Assembly: GCA_020352595.1 (NCBI GenBank)
Contig: CP070682.1
Location: 297,504-302,885 of the forward strand
From: a bacterium
Lineage (GTDB): Bacteria; BMS3Abin14
DNA length: 5,382 bases
Reading direction: 5' to 3'
Shown in pieces: positions 1 through 5,382 of this stretch. The translations under genes were made by a program, and so were the position numbers. The first letter of the stretch is position 1. Every line of letters begins with the position of its first letter. A model generated the notes under the pieces. That model was not told the DNA's origin and made no database searches. It saw only the letters and a list, made by a program, of their open reading frames with translations.

Positions 1-422
1 ATGTCTTCCACTCCCTTCGTTGCGATTGCGGGGAGCAGATGGAGAGCGCCCTGGCAGCCATCCAGAGGGAATGCCGAGGCGTTTTCCTCTACATGAGCCA
101 GGAGGGCAGGGGCATCGGGCTGGCCAACAAGCTCAAGGCCTATGAACTGCAGGACGCCGGGAAGGACACGGTGGAGGCCAACCTGGAACTGGGTTTCGCG
201 CCCGATCTGAGGGACTACGGTATCGGGGCGCAGATCCTGGTCGACATCGGGGTCAAGGAGATCAGGCTGCTGACCAACAACCCGAAGAAGATCGTTGGGC
301 TGGAAGGGTACGGTCTCAAGATCATCGAGAGGGTCCCCATCGAGGTGACCGCAAGGCAGGAGAACATCAAGTACCTCAAGGCCAAAAAGGACAAGCTGGG
401 GCATCTGCTGGGGAAGGTTTAG
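1..422 (+). CDS. ribA: GTP cyclohydrolase II, C-terminal part (RibA or RibBA), 5'-truncated
   Basis: This enzyme opens GTP to 2,5-diamino-6-ribosylamino-4(3H)-pyrimidinone 5'-phosphate, the first committed step of riboflavin synthesis, in the cytoplasm. The reading frame is open from base 3, giving [12 protein letters not shown] before the first internal Met at 39, so that Met is not the start and the gene enters from outside the window. Two of the three zinc-binding cysteines (RCDCG, bases 18-32) are present; the third lies upstream. The family signatures QEGRGIGL and LLTNNPKK are intact. Counting from Met39, Tyr35, Asp56 and Arg58 match E. coli RibA active-site Tyr105, Asp126 and Arg128. 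The C-terminus (GHLLGKV) ends where the family usually ends. A fused N-terminal RibB domain (RibBA) is common in such operons but cannot be seen here, so the symbol could be ribBA. Confidence 0.95.
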   Translation, partial: VFHSLRCDCGEQMESALAAIQRECRGVFLYMSQEGRGIGLANKLKAYELQDAGKDTVEANLELGFAPDLRDYGIGAQILVDIGVKEIRLLTNNPKKIVGLEGYGLKIIERVPIEVTARQENIKYLKAKKDKLGHLLGKV

Positions 423-436
423 GAAAAAATATCCAC

Positions 437-452
437 GTATCGGGGTATCGGG
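437..452. repeat. Two perfect tandem copies of GTATCGGG
   Basis: The octamer GTATCGGG occurs twice back to back, followed by a decayed third copy (GTGCCG). It sits about 15 bases after the ribA stop codon. It is too short to be a known repeat family on sequence alone; it could be chance, a remnant of a dispersed intergenic repeat, or a protein binding site. Confidence 0.6.
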
Positions 453-482
453 GTGCCGTTGAGACGCTGGTCCATGATGGCA

Positions 483-494
483 GCGGAGCTCCGC
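483..494. repeat. 12-base perfect palindrome GCGGAGCTCCGC
   Basis: This is a perfect inverted repeat with no loop, so by itself it would be a dyad-type DNA site rather than a stable RNA hairpin. Its flanks can form competing short stems: AGCGG (482-486) with CCGCT (502-506), or GCGG (493-496) with CCGC (502-505). No T run follows directly, so it is not a convincing terminator. It lies 54 bases upstream of the ribH start and could be an operator or a 5'-leader structure. Confidence 0.4.
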
Positions 495-535
495 GGATCA
501 ACCGCTCGGGATAGCATCTTACCTTTTGCACTGTG

Positions 536-543
536 AAAGGAGA
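536..543 (+). promoter_or_regulatory. Ribosome binding site of ribH
   Basis: AAAGGAGA lies 4 bases before the ATG at 548. This strong Shine-Dalgarno match selects that ATG over an in-frame GTG at 533, which would overlap the binding site itself. Confidence 0.85.
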
Positions 544-547
544 GAAT

Positions 548-1018
548 ATGTCAGCGCACAGGACCGTTGAGGGCAGGCTGGATGCCAAGGGGCTGAAGAC
601 GGCGGTCATCGCTTCCAGGTTCAACGATTTCATAACCGTCAAGCTCATCGAGGGTGCCATGGACTGTCTCGTCCGGCACGGGGCCTCGGAATCGGACATC
701 ACGGTGATAAGGGTCCCCGGCTCCTTCGAGATCCCCCTGGCAGCGAAGAAAGCGGCCTCGTCAGGAACGTACGATGCCGTCGTATGCCTCGGAGCCCTGA
801 TCCGGGGGCAGACACCCCATTTCGACTTCATCGCCGCGGAAGTGACAAAAGGGGTCGCCCAGGTCTCGCTGGATACGGGGGTGCCGGTCACCTTCGGCGT
901 GATCACCGCCGACACACTCGAGCAGGCGGTGGACAGAGCGGGTGCCAAAGCAGGGAACAAGGGGTTCGAGGCCGCCCTCGGAGCCATCGAGATGGCTGAT
1001 CTCCTCAAGAAGGTCTGA
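548..1018 (+). CDS. ribH: 6,7-dimethyl-8-ribityllumazine synthase (RibH)
   Basis: RibH condenses 5-amino-6-ribitylaminouracil with 3,4-dihydroxy-2-butanone 4-phosphate to give the lumazine precursor of riboflavin; family members assemble as pentamers or 60-mer capsids in the cytoplasm. The 156-residue length is typical. Family motifs run in order: SRFND near residue 23-27 (aromatic substrate contact Phe25), PGSFEIP 57-63, [13 protein letters not shown] 82-94 with the catalytic His91, and [14 protein letters not shown] followed by [11 protein letters not shown] 129-139, where Arg130 matches the phosphate-binding Arg. All expected key residues are present. The ATG start is chosen from the strong Shine-Dalgarno site and family length. 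It follows ribA and is separated from nusB by only 10 bases, the common rib-nusB arrangement. Confidence 0.97.
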   Translation: MSAHRTVEGRLDAKGLKTAVIASRFNDFITVKLIEGAMDCLVRHGASESDITVIRVPGSFEIPLAAKKAASSGTYDAVVCLGALIRGQTPHFDFIAAEVTKGVAQVSLDTGVPVTFGVITADTLEQAVDRAGAKAGNKGFEAALGAIEMADLLKKV

Positions 1019-1028
1019 CCCGTGCCCC

Positions 1029-1442
1029 ATGGGTGTCCGTAGGAGAGGGAGGGAGACCGCGTTGAAGGTGCTCTACAGCATGGACATTAATCCCTGTTCC
1101 GTGGAGGTGGCCCTCGAACAGGTTCTCCAATGCGGTCAGGTACCGCAGGATGCAAGGGATTTCGCCCTGAAACTGCTGGAAGGGACCACGCAACGCCTTG
1201 ATGAGATCGACGGACTGATACAGCACGCCAGCCACAAATGGGAGCTGGGACGGATGGCGGCCGTGGACAGGAACGTCCTGAGGCTCGCGGTTTATGAACT
1301 GAAGGGGGGTTCCCAAACGCCCGTGAGGGTTGTGCTGGACGAGGCTATAGAACTGGCCAAGAAATTTGGCGGCGAGGAATCCGGGACCTTCGTCAATGGC
1401 GTCCTGGACCGCATCCGGCTCGATCTCGGACTGGAGCCCTAG
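1029..1442 (+). CDS. nusB: Transcription antitermination protein NusB
   Basis: NusB, with NusE (ribosomal protein S10), binds the boxA RNA element and supports antitermination, mainly of rRNA operons. The 137-residue protein is the usual length and all-helical in pattern. It begins with the Arg-rich RRRGRETALKVLYSMD segment typical of the RNA-binding N-terminus. It continues with the helix WELGRMAAVDRNVLRLAVYEL (residues 71-91) and the C-terminal signature VVLDEAIELAKKFGG (101-115) then FVNGVLDRI (121-129). The start at 1029 keeps the conserved Arg-rich motif. Its Shine-Dalgarno is poor: the nearest purine run, AAGAAGG at 1007-1013, is 15 bases away, so translation probably depends on ribosomes finishing ribH. 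An in-frame TTG at 1062 follows a purine-rich run but would delete the conserved N-terminus. A further upstream ATG at 942 overlaps ribH and adds non-family sequence. Confidence 0.95.
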   Translation: MGVRRRGRETALKVLYSMDINPCSVEVALEQVLQCGQVPQDARDFALKLLEGTTQRLDEIDGLIQHASHKWELGRMAAVDRNVLRLAVYELKGGSQTPVRVVLDEAIELAKKFGGEESGTFVNGVLDRIRLDLGLEP

Positions 1443-1946
1443 ATGGAGATCCAGATCCGCGGTGGTGACTGTCTCAACTACAGGGGCGATGTGTTGCTGC
1501 TCTTTCACCACAGCGACGTGCGTCCGCTGACGGGCAGCCTCGCCCTTCTGGACTGGAGATCCAACGCGGCAGTGAGCCTTCTCTGGAAGAAGAAGAAGGA
1601 GCTTTTAAGGTTCGGTCAGCTGACCATCATCGCCACCCAGGGGAAAATACCCACCGAAACGGTGATCCTCACAGGCCTGGGACCGAGCGACGAGTTCAGC
1701 GCGGACCTCAGGAGAGAGGGCTACAGGCTGGCGCTGGAGGCAGCCCTGAAGATCGGGGCCGTCGCCATGGCCGAGGACGGAGTGCCCTTGAAGAAAGGGT
1801 TCGACAAGGGGGTCCTTGCAGATCTGCAGTCCGCCCTCTCAAGGACCGGGGGTGCGGAGACGGCCACGGTGGCCCTGTTTGTCCAGGACAAGGAGCAGGT
1901 TCCGGCCCTCAGGGATTCGGCGTACGGGGCGTCGATGGTTGGTTGA
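1443..1946 (+). CDS. Stand-alone M17 leucyl aminopeptidase N-terminal-domain protein
   Basis: The 167-residue protein resembles only the N-terminal, macro-like domain of M17 (PepA-type) leucyl aminopeptidases. Visible family-like features are GDVLLLFHHSDVRPLTGSLALLDW (first strand, then RPLTG at 27-31 and LDW at 36-38), a basic WKKKKEL stretch (48-54), and VILTGLGPSDEF (74-85), which matches the usual 'GLG..eEf' strand. A helical LRREGYRLALEAA follows. The metal-binding and catalytic M17 domain is absent: there is no NTDAEGR-type motif and the next gene starts 3 bases after the stop. It is therefore not a peptidase by itself. The N-domain of PepA is linked to DNA binding and hexamer contacts, but a role here is unknown. 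The ATG directly abuts the nusB TAG, with GGAG at 1433-1436, suggesting translational coupling. The recognition is by motif reading only, without a profile search. Confidence 0.75.
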   Translation: MEIQIRGGDCLNYRGDVLLLFHHSDVRPLTGSLALLDWRSNAAVSLLWKKKKELLRFGQLTIIATQGKIPTETVILTGLGPSDEFSADLRREGYRLALEAALKIGAVAMAEDGVPLKKGFDKGVLADLQSALSRTGGAETATVALFVQDKEQVPALRDSAYGASMVG

Positions 1947-1949
1947 CCG

Positions 1950-2678
1950 ATGAAGATCGCCATCATCAGCGACATCCACTCCAACCTCGAGGCGCTGCTG
2001 GCCGTTGAAGAGCACATGATGGACCTTGGAGTGGATTCGATTTATTTTGTCGGGGACGTTGTGGGCTATGGTCCCGATCCCAACGAATGCGCCAGATGGG
2101 TCATGGACAAGACGGAACTGGCGGTCATGGGCAACCACGATCAGGCGGCCCTGGGCCTCCTGGACGTGGAGACGTTCAACCCCAGCGCCAAACAGGCCAT
2201 CCTCTGGAACTCGAGCCACATGGAATCGTGGGCCACGGAATATCTCCGAACGCTGCCCCTGACGCAGGTGAGGCAGGATGTGACGCTGGTTCACGCCAAC
2301 CCCCGGGATCCGGAAGGGTGGAATTACATCTTCACCCTGTGGGACGCGGAGATGAACTTCCAGCATTTCGAGGGAACCTTCTGTTTCGTGGGGCATTCTC
2401 ATCAGCCGGTGGCCGTGATGATGAACGGGGAAGGGGAGGTGAACGTCATCGCGACGGAGTCTTTCCCCATCGAAAGAGGATCGCGGTATCTGATCAACGT
2501 CGGCAGCGTGGGTCAGCCGAGGGACGGCAACCCTGCCGCGTGCTTCGGGCTCCTGGACACCGAAAAGGGAGAGTTCTCCTACGTGCGGACCATGTACGAC
2601 TTTCACAAGACCCAGGAAAAGATGTTCCAGGCATCTCTGCCGAGATCTCTCGCCGAGAGGTTGGCGGAGGGACGATGA
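1950..2678 (+). CDS. Calcineurin-like metallophosphoesterase (YfcE/ApaH-related, COG0639 type)
   Basis: This 242-residue predicted cytoplasmic phosphoesterase has the complete two-metal site of the calcineurin-like superfamily: D8-I-H10, G35-D36 (VGDVVGYGPDPNEC), G61-N62-H63-D64, His115 (LVHANPRDP) and G148-H149-S150-H151. The GSVGQPRDGNP segment (185-193 onward) is the typical C-terminal signature of the small bacterial 'Metallophos_2' subgroup. No signal peptide or membrane segment is seen. The substrate cannot be read from sequence; relatives act on phosphodiesters, dinucleoside polyphosphates or phosphoproteins. It starts 3 bases after the M17-N gene without a clear Shine-Dalgarno, and its TGA overlaps the next gene's ATG (ATGA), so it is probably translated together with both neighbours. 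A link to the signalling genes downstream is inference. Confidence 0.92.
   Translation: MKIAIISDIHSNLEALLAVEEHMMDLGVDSIYFVGDVVGYGPDPNECARWVMDKTELAVMGNHDQAALGLLDVETFNPSAKQAILWNSSHMESWATEYLRTLPLTQVRQDVTLVHANPRDPEGWNYIFTLWDAEMNFQHFEGTFCFVGHSHQPVAVMMNGEGEVNVIATESFPIERGSRYLINVGSVGQPRDGNPAACFGLLDTEKGEFSYVRTMYDFHKTQEKMFQASLPRSLAERLAEGR
2666..2670 (+). promoter_or_regulatory. Ribosome binding site of the DUF4388 gene
   Basis: GGAGG lies 4 bases before the ATG at 2675, inside the end of the metallophosphoesterase gene. It supports this start over a far upstream in-frame ATG at 2087, which would overlap the metallophosphoesterase gene by nearly 600 bases and add sequence unlike any domain. Confidence 0.8.
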
Positions 2679-4564
2679 GCGCCGGCAAGGACCTCAATCA
2701 GGTGAGCGGTTCCGGAACGATCCTGGATCCGAGCATGAGCCTGGTGGGAAGGCTGGAGGACCTCTCTCTGGGTGAGATCCTCCAGATCGTCAGCCTCAGC
2801 AAGAGATCCGGACTGCTGCGCCTCGAGTCACCGGAGGGCAAGGCCAACATCTTCATCAGGGCAGGCAAGGTCATCTACGCAGCACGATCTGACGAAAAGG
2901 AGGGCGTCCTGAGCCTCCTGGTCCACCACGGGCTCATCGAGACCGGCCAGCTCGAGTCCCTGAGGCCCATACTCGAGTCCACGAGCTCCGTTTCCCAGTT
3001 CCGCGACATGCTCACGGACCGACTGGGGATCTCACCGGATTCCTTCCAGCAGGTCCTCAGGAAAAGGGTCGAGGAGCTCGTCTACTCGCTCTTCGTCTGG
3101 GAGGAGGGTACCTTCAGTTTCCAGCTCATCGAAGACGAGATGAATCACCCGCTCCTGGTCCGGATCGTCCCCTTCTTCCTGGACGACGGCATCGGCGCCC
3201 AGTTCCTGGTCATGGAAGGGGCTCGCAGGAAGGACGAACTCGGTCGCCAGTCACCTTCCGAGAGGAACCATGTGGCGAACGGGCCTCCTGCGGCCACGGT
3301 GCAGGTGCAGGAGAGCTGGGAACAGGAATTCGAGGAGCAGCTCGCCGGCGAAAAGGAGACCGCCGAGACAGAGGAGAGGTTCCAGCGGGAGATGGAATTC
3401 TTCGAGATACCCGGGAGCTTCCCTCCGCTTCCGGCCGCCATCGCCCCCACGATCCTCACCGTCGGGATCGGGGGCACTCTGGCCGCATCGCTCACCGGGC
3501 CGCTCAGGGACAGGGGTGTCGAGCTCCTTTCCGAGGAGGAAGGAGCCGAGGCCCTGACCCGGATCCAGAAGCTGAGGCAGCAGCGGAAGGATCCCTATCT
3601 TCTCATCGATCTGGAGGCCACCGGGATCACAGACGACCGGATCCTGGGGGGGCTGGAGATCATCTCCACTCTCTGGGATCTGGGGATCGCCCTGCCTGTG
3701 GGTCTCGTCCGCAGAAGGGACCTGCCGGCCCGGCTCCTGGAAAGGCTCTCATCGGTGCCCGGTGTCAGGATCCTGGACATGTCAGATCCCTCACGGGAAG
3801 CGATGCTCCCAGGAGCCGTCCTGGATGCCCTGGGCGAACTGCTGGCGCCCCGGGCGGAAGACGGGGGGGCCGCAGGGCACGAGCCTCCACCAGCGCCTGA
3901 ACCGGCGGGCGGTGTGGACGTGACCGGCGCCGGCGAACAGTATTACGACATCCAGCAGGAGCTGAGCCGGGACCTAGAGGGTATCGATCTGCCCTTCGAG
4001 GGTCTGGAGGAAACACCCGAGACGGTCCACCAGGCCCCTGCAGATCCGCACATGGCCCGTCTGGGCGCCTTCGTGAGCGAGTTGAACCGGCAGGAGATCA
4101 GCGGAGAGATCACTCTCCTGGCACTCAGGTTCGCCTCCACCCTGGTCTCACGGGCGGTCCTCTTTCTCGTCCGCAGGGAGGACATGAGAGGACTCGGCCA
4201 GTTCGGCGTGGACCTGGGGGAGGGAGAGGACGCGGACGCGGTGGTCCGGTCCCTCACCCTCTCCACTGGCGCGGACTCCGTTTTTCAGAAGGTGGCACAC
4301 TCCAAACAGAGCTACAAGGGACCACCCACAGGATCCCAGACGGAAGAAAACCTTTTCGATGCCCTCGGCGGCGGTGTTCCGGATGAGATCTACGTCGGTC
4401 CCATCGTAAGCATGGGAAAGGTCGCGGTCCTGCTGTACGGCGACGATTTCCCCGGCAAGCAGGGCCTGGAGCCCACCCACACACTCGATATCTTCCTCAG
4501 CCACGTGGGCTTGGCACTGGACAGGGCCTTTCTTGAGATGAAGCTGAAGGCCCAGCGTTCTTAG
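2675..4564 (+). CDS. DUF4388 / degenerate receiver / GAF-like multidomain signalling protein
   Basis: This 629-residue soluble protein appears built of three blocks. Residues about 21-175 look like DUF4388 (MSLVGRLEDLSLGEILQIVS, SGLLRLES, IFIRAGKVIYA, and VEELVYSLFVWEEGTFSFQ), a domain common in deltaproteobacterial and myxobacterial regulatory proteins. Residues about 212-243 are strongly charged and could be a helical linker. Residues about 259-391 follow the pattern of a response-regulator receiver: the phospho-acceptor Asp position is kept (LLIDLEATG, Asp312), but the acidic pair is GIG (264-266) and the switch Lys position is Asp368, so ordinary phosphorylation is doubtful. A Pro/Gly/Ala-rich linker (about 391-415) leads to a GAF-like domain, residues about 460-625 (RAVLFLVRRED, GQFGVDL, GPIVSMGKVAVLLYGDD, ALDRAFLE). 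No membrane segment or DNA-binding motif is obvious. The start is set by the ATGA overlap and GGAGG. It sits directly before CheY- and CheA-like genes, so an adaptor or output role in that pathway is likely but inferred. Confidence 0.85.
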   Translation: MSAGKDLNQVSGSGTILDPSMSLVGRLEDLSLGEILQIVSLSKRSGLLRLESPEGKANIFIRAGKVIYAARSDEKEGVLSLLVHHGLIETGQLESLRPILESTSSVSQFRDMLTDRLGISPDSFQQVLRKRVEELVYSLFVWEEGTFSFQLIEDEMNHPLLVRIVPFFLDDGIGAQFLVMEGARRKDELGRQSPSERNHVANGPPAATVQVQESWEQEFEEQLAGEKETAETEERFQREMEFFEIPGSFPPLPAAIAPTILTVGIGGTLAASLTGPLRDRGVELLSEEEGAEALTRIQKLRQQRKDPYLLIDLEATGITDDRILGGLEIISTLWDLGIALPVGLVRRRDLPARLLERLSSVPGVRILDMSDPSREAMLPGAVLDALGELLAPRAEDGGAAGHEPPPAPEPAGGVDVTGAGEQYYDIQQELSRDLEGIDLPFEGLEETPETVHQAPADPHMARLGAFVSELNRQEISGEITLLALRFASTLVSRAVLFLVRREDMRGLGQFGVDLGEGEDADAVVRSLTLSTGADSVFQKVAHSKQSYKGPPTGSQTEENLFDALGGGVPDEIYVGPIVSMGKVAVLLYGDDFPGKQGLEPTHTLDIFLSHVGLALDRAFLEMKLKAQRS

Positions 4565-4567
4565 GGT

Positions 4568-4572
4568 GGAGG
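4568..4572 (+). promoter_or_regulatory. Ribosome binding site of the CheY-like gene
   Basis: GGAGG lies 8 bases before the ATG at 4581. This choice rules out the in-frame GTG at 4566, which overlaps the binding site. The resulting MAKRILVVEDS is the normal beginning of a single-domain receiver. Confidence 0.8.
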
Positions 4573-4580
4573 TTGGAACC

Positions 4581-4946
4581 ATGGCAAAGAGGATTCTGGT
4601 GGTGGAGGATTCGCCCATGACGAGATCCCTCATCGTTTCGTCTCTTGAGGAGATGGGGGATTACACCGTCATCGAGGCCGCCAACGGTTTTGAAGCGCTC
4701 CGGAAGCTTCCGGAAGTTTCGCCCGATCTCGTTATAACCGATATCAACATGCCTGACATTAACGGTCTCGAGGTGGTGCGGTTCGTCAAGCAGAGCGAAA
4801 ACTTCATGCACGTCCCCGTCATCATCGTGACCACGGAAGGGAGAGACGTGGACAGGGAGCGGGGTCTGCGCCTTGGAGCGGACAGGTACCTCATCAAGCC
4901 GTTCGAACCGGATGAACTGCAGAAGTTCGTCCGGGAACTGCTTTGA
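4581..4946 (+). CDS. CheY-type single-domain response regulator
   Basis: This is a 121-residue stand-alone receiver with no output domain, of normal CheY length. All phosphorylation-site residues are present: the acidic pair Glu9-Asp10 (VVEDS), phospho-acceptor Asp54 (VITDINMPDINGLE), Thr84 (IIVTTEG), the aromatic switch residue Tyr103 and the conserved Lys106 (YLIKPFEPDEL). It should therefore accept phosphate from a histidine kinase or HPt domain and act by protein contact, as CheY does at the flagellar motor or on other partners. The next gene, 16 bases downstream, encodes a CheA-like HPt domain and is the likely phosphodonor. Whether the pathway controls motility or another output cannot be told from the window, so I leave the symbol empty. 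Confidence 0.95.
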   Translation: MAKRILVVEDSPMTRSLIVSSLEEMGDYTVIEAANGFEALRKLPEVSPDLVITDINMPDINGLEVVRFVKQSENFMHVPVIIVTTEGRDVDRERGLRLGADRYLIKPFEPDELQKFVRELL

Positions 4947-4951
4947 GCGGC

Positions 4952-4956
4952 GGAGG
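4952..4956 (+). promoter_or_regulatory. Ribosome binding site of the CheA-like gene
   Basis: GGAGG lies 6 bases before a GTG codon at 4963 and is the evidence for a GTG start. No in-frame ATG occurs before the HPt helices begin. Confidence 0.75.
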
Positions 4957-4962
4957 CGGACT

Positions 4963-5382
4963 GTGGACCAATCTCTGAAGGACTTTGTCGCCGAGGCGGA
5001 AGACATCCTCGACCACCTGGAGGAGTCCGTCAGTTTTCTCATGGACCTGGGTCCGGATGATCACCGCAAGCCCGATGTCATCAACGCCATTTTCCGTCAG
5101 GCCCACTCCCTCAAGGGCCTTTCGGGCATGTTCAACCTGGAGAACCTCACCGGCCTTTCACACAAGCTGGAGAACCTCCTGGATTCCATAAGGCTCGACA
5201 AGACCCCTCTGTCGCCGCAGGCGGTGGAAGTCCTGGGCCACGGAACGCAACTCCTCGTCCGCATGGTCAGGGCCATCAGCGAAGGACTCGACGACGACGC
5301 GGTGAACATCTCCGATTTCATAAGGGAACTGGAAGGGCTGGAAAAGGGGATCGCGAAGAGGGATGAGGAGGACCTGTCCCTC
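4963..5382 (+). CDS. cheA: CheA-like histidine kinase, N-terminal HPt domain, 3'-truncated
   Basis: The frame is open from a GTG start to the last base of the window, giving 140 residues. It opens with DQSLKDFVAEAEDILDHLEESV, the usual first helix of CheA proteins ('F..Ea.e.l..le..l'). It then has the HPt phosphorylation motif FRQAHSLKG at 44-52, with His48 as the phospho-acceptor, followed by LTGLSHKLENLLDSIR (62-77), the matching third helix. Residues 80-127 continue as helices of the HPt bundle. The dimerisation, ATPase and CheW-like domains expected of CheA lie beyond the window, so a hybrid kinase or another multi-HPt protein is possible. It follows the CheY-like gene by 16 bases and probably phosphorylates that regulator. 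Confidence 0.85.
   Translation, partial: MDQSLKDFVAEAEDILDHLEESVSFLMDLGPDDHRKPDVINAIFRQAHSLKGLSGMFNLENLTGLSHKLENLLDSIRLDKTPLSPQAVEVLGHGTQLLVRMVRAISEGLDDDAVNISDFIRELEGLEKGIAKRDEEDLSL

Larger units (their letters stand above)
423..547. other. Intergenic gap between ribA and ribH
   Basis: This 125-base stretch is the only sizeable non-coding gap in the window. It begins A-rich (AGGAAAAAAT), then holds a tandem octamer repeat (437-452) and a perfect palindrome (483-494), and ends with the ribH ribosome binding site. I looked for an FMN riboswitch, a hairpin followed by a T run, and good sigma-70 boxes and found none. A TTGAGA at 459-464 resembles a -35 box but has no fitting -10 at the expected distance. 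If ribH onward has its own promoter, it probably lies here, but I cannot place it. Confidence 0.6.

Noticed and set aside
459..518. Sigma-70 promoter from TTGAGA (459) or a TAGCAT -10-like box (513)
   Set aside because: Neither has a partner box at 16-18 bases spacing, so it cannot be supported.
423..547. FMN riboswitch upstream of ribH
   Set aside because: The conserved FMN-aptamer segments are not present and the gap is short for one; in rib operons it usually precedes the first gene, which is outside the window.
376..1008. 210-codon minus-strand open frame opposite ribH
   Set aside because: It mirrors the ribH coding region, has low-complexity Ser/Pro/Ala composition and no recognisable motif.
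1443..1946. Reading the M17-N gene as a frameshifted, truncated full aminopeptidase
   Set aside because: No peptidase-like sequence continues in any frame; a complete and unrelated metallophosphoesterase begins 3 bases after the stop.
1839..2606. 255-codon open frame on the minus strand opposite the metallophosphoesterase
   Set aside because: It lies fully opposite genes with clear family motifs, shows no domain of its own, and long antisense open frames are expected in G+C-rich coding DNA.
2087..2674. Upstream extension of the DUF4388 frame to an ATG at 2087
   Set aside because: It would overlap the metallophosphoesterase by almost 600 bases; the extra sequence is Gly/Arg-rich without domain character, and a strong ribosome binding site sits before 2675.
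4700..4713. 14-base perfect palindrome CCGGAAGCTTCCGG in the CheY-like gene
   Set aside because: It sits in a well-conserved coding stretch (ALRKLPEV) where codon choice explains it; no loop or T run suggests an RNA role.

Overview
The window is a dense, one-directional run of genes on the + strand with high G+C content judged by eye. It carries seven complete or near-complete genes plus a truncated gene at each end. Gene content points to a Gram-negative, deltaproteobacteria-like organism (Desulfobacterota, Desulfuromonadota or Myxococcota sense). The main reasons are the riboflavin-nusB order and a DUF4388 multidomain protein next to chemotaxis-type signalling genes. This placement is inference from gene families, since no rRNA or marker gene is present.

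Layout. Positions 1-422 hold the 3' end of a GTP cyclohydrolase II (ribA, or the C-terminal half of a ribBA fusion). A 125-base gap (423-547) contains an 8-base tandem repeat and a small palindrome, and is the only gap long enough for a separate promoter. Then come ribH (lumazine synthase, 548-1018), nusB (antitermination factor, 1029-1442), a free-standing homologue of the N-terminal domain of M17 leucyl aminopeptidases (1443-1946), and a calcineurin-like metallophosphoesterase (1950-2678). These are followed by a 629-residue protein with DUF4388, degenerate receiver and GAF-like regions (2675-4564), a CheY-type receiver (4581-4946), and the start of a CheA-like histidine kinase with an intact HPt phosphorylation site (4963 to the window end).

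How the genes fit together. RibA/RibBA and RibH supply two steps of riboflavin synthesis, and NusB serves transcription antitermination, so the left half is housekeeping. The right half looks like a signalling module in which a CheA-like HPt domain would phosphorylate the stand-alone CheY. The DUF4388 protein, whose receiver-like domain has lost most of its phosphorylation pocket, would act as an adaptor or output. Gaps from ribH onward are at most 16 bases and two junctions abut or overlap, so the housekeeping and signalling genes are probably co-transcribed.

No RNA gene, mobile element, CRISPR array, riboswitch or convincing terminator was seen. Nothing here is clearly a new biological system. 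The best leads are the orphan M17 N-terminal domain protein and the DUF4388/pseudo-receiver/GAF protein coupled to a metallophosphoesterase and CheY/CheA-type genes.
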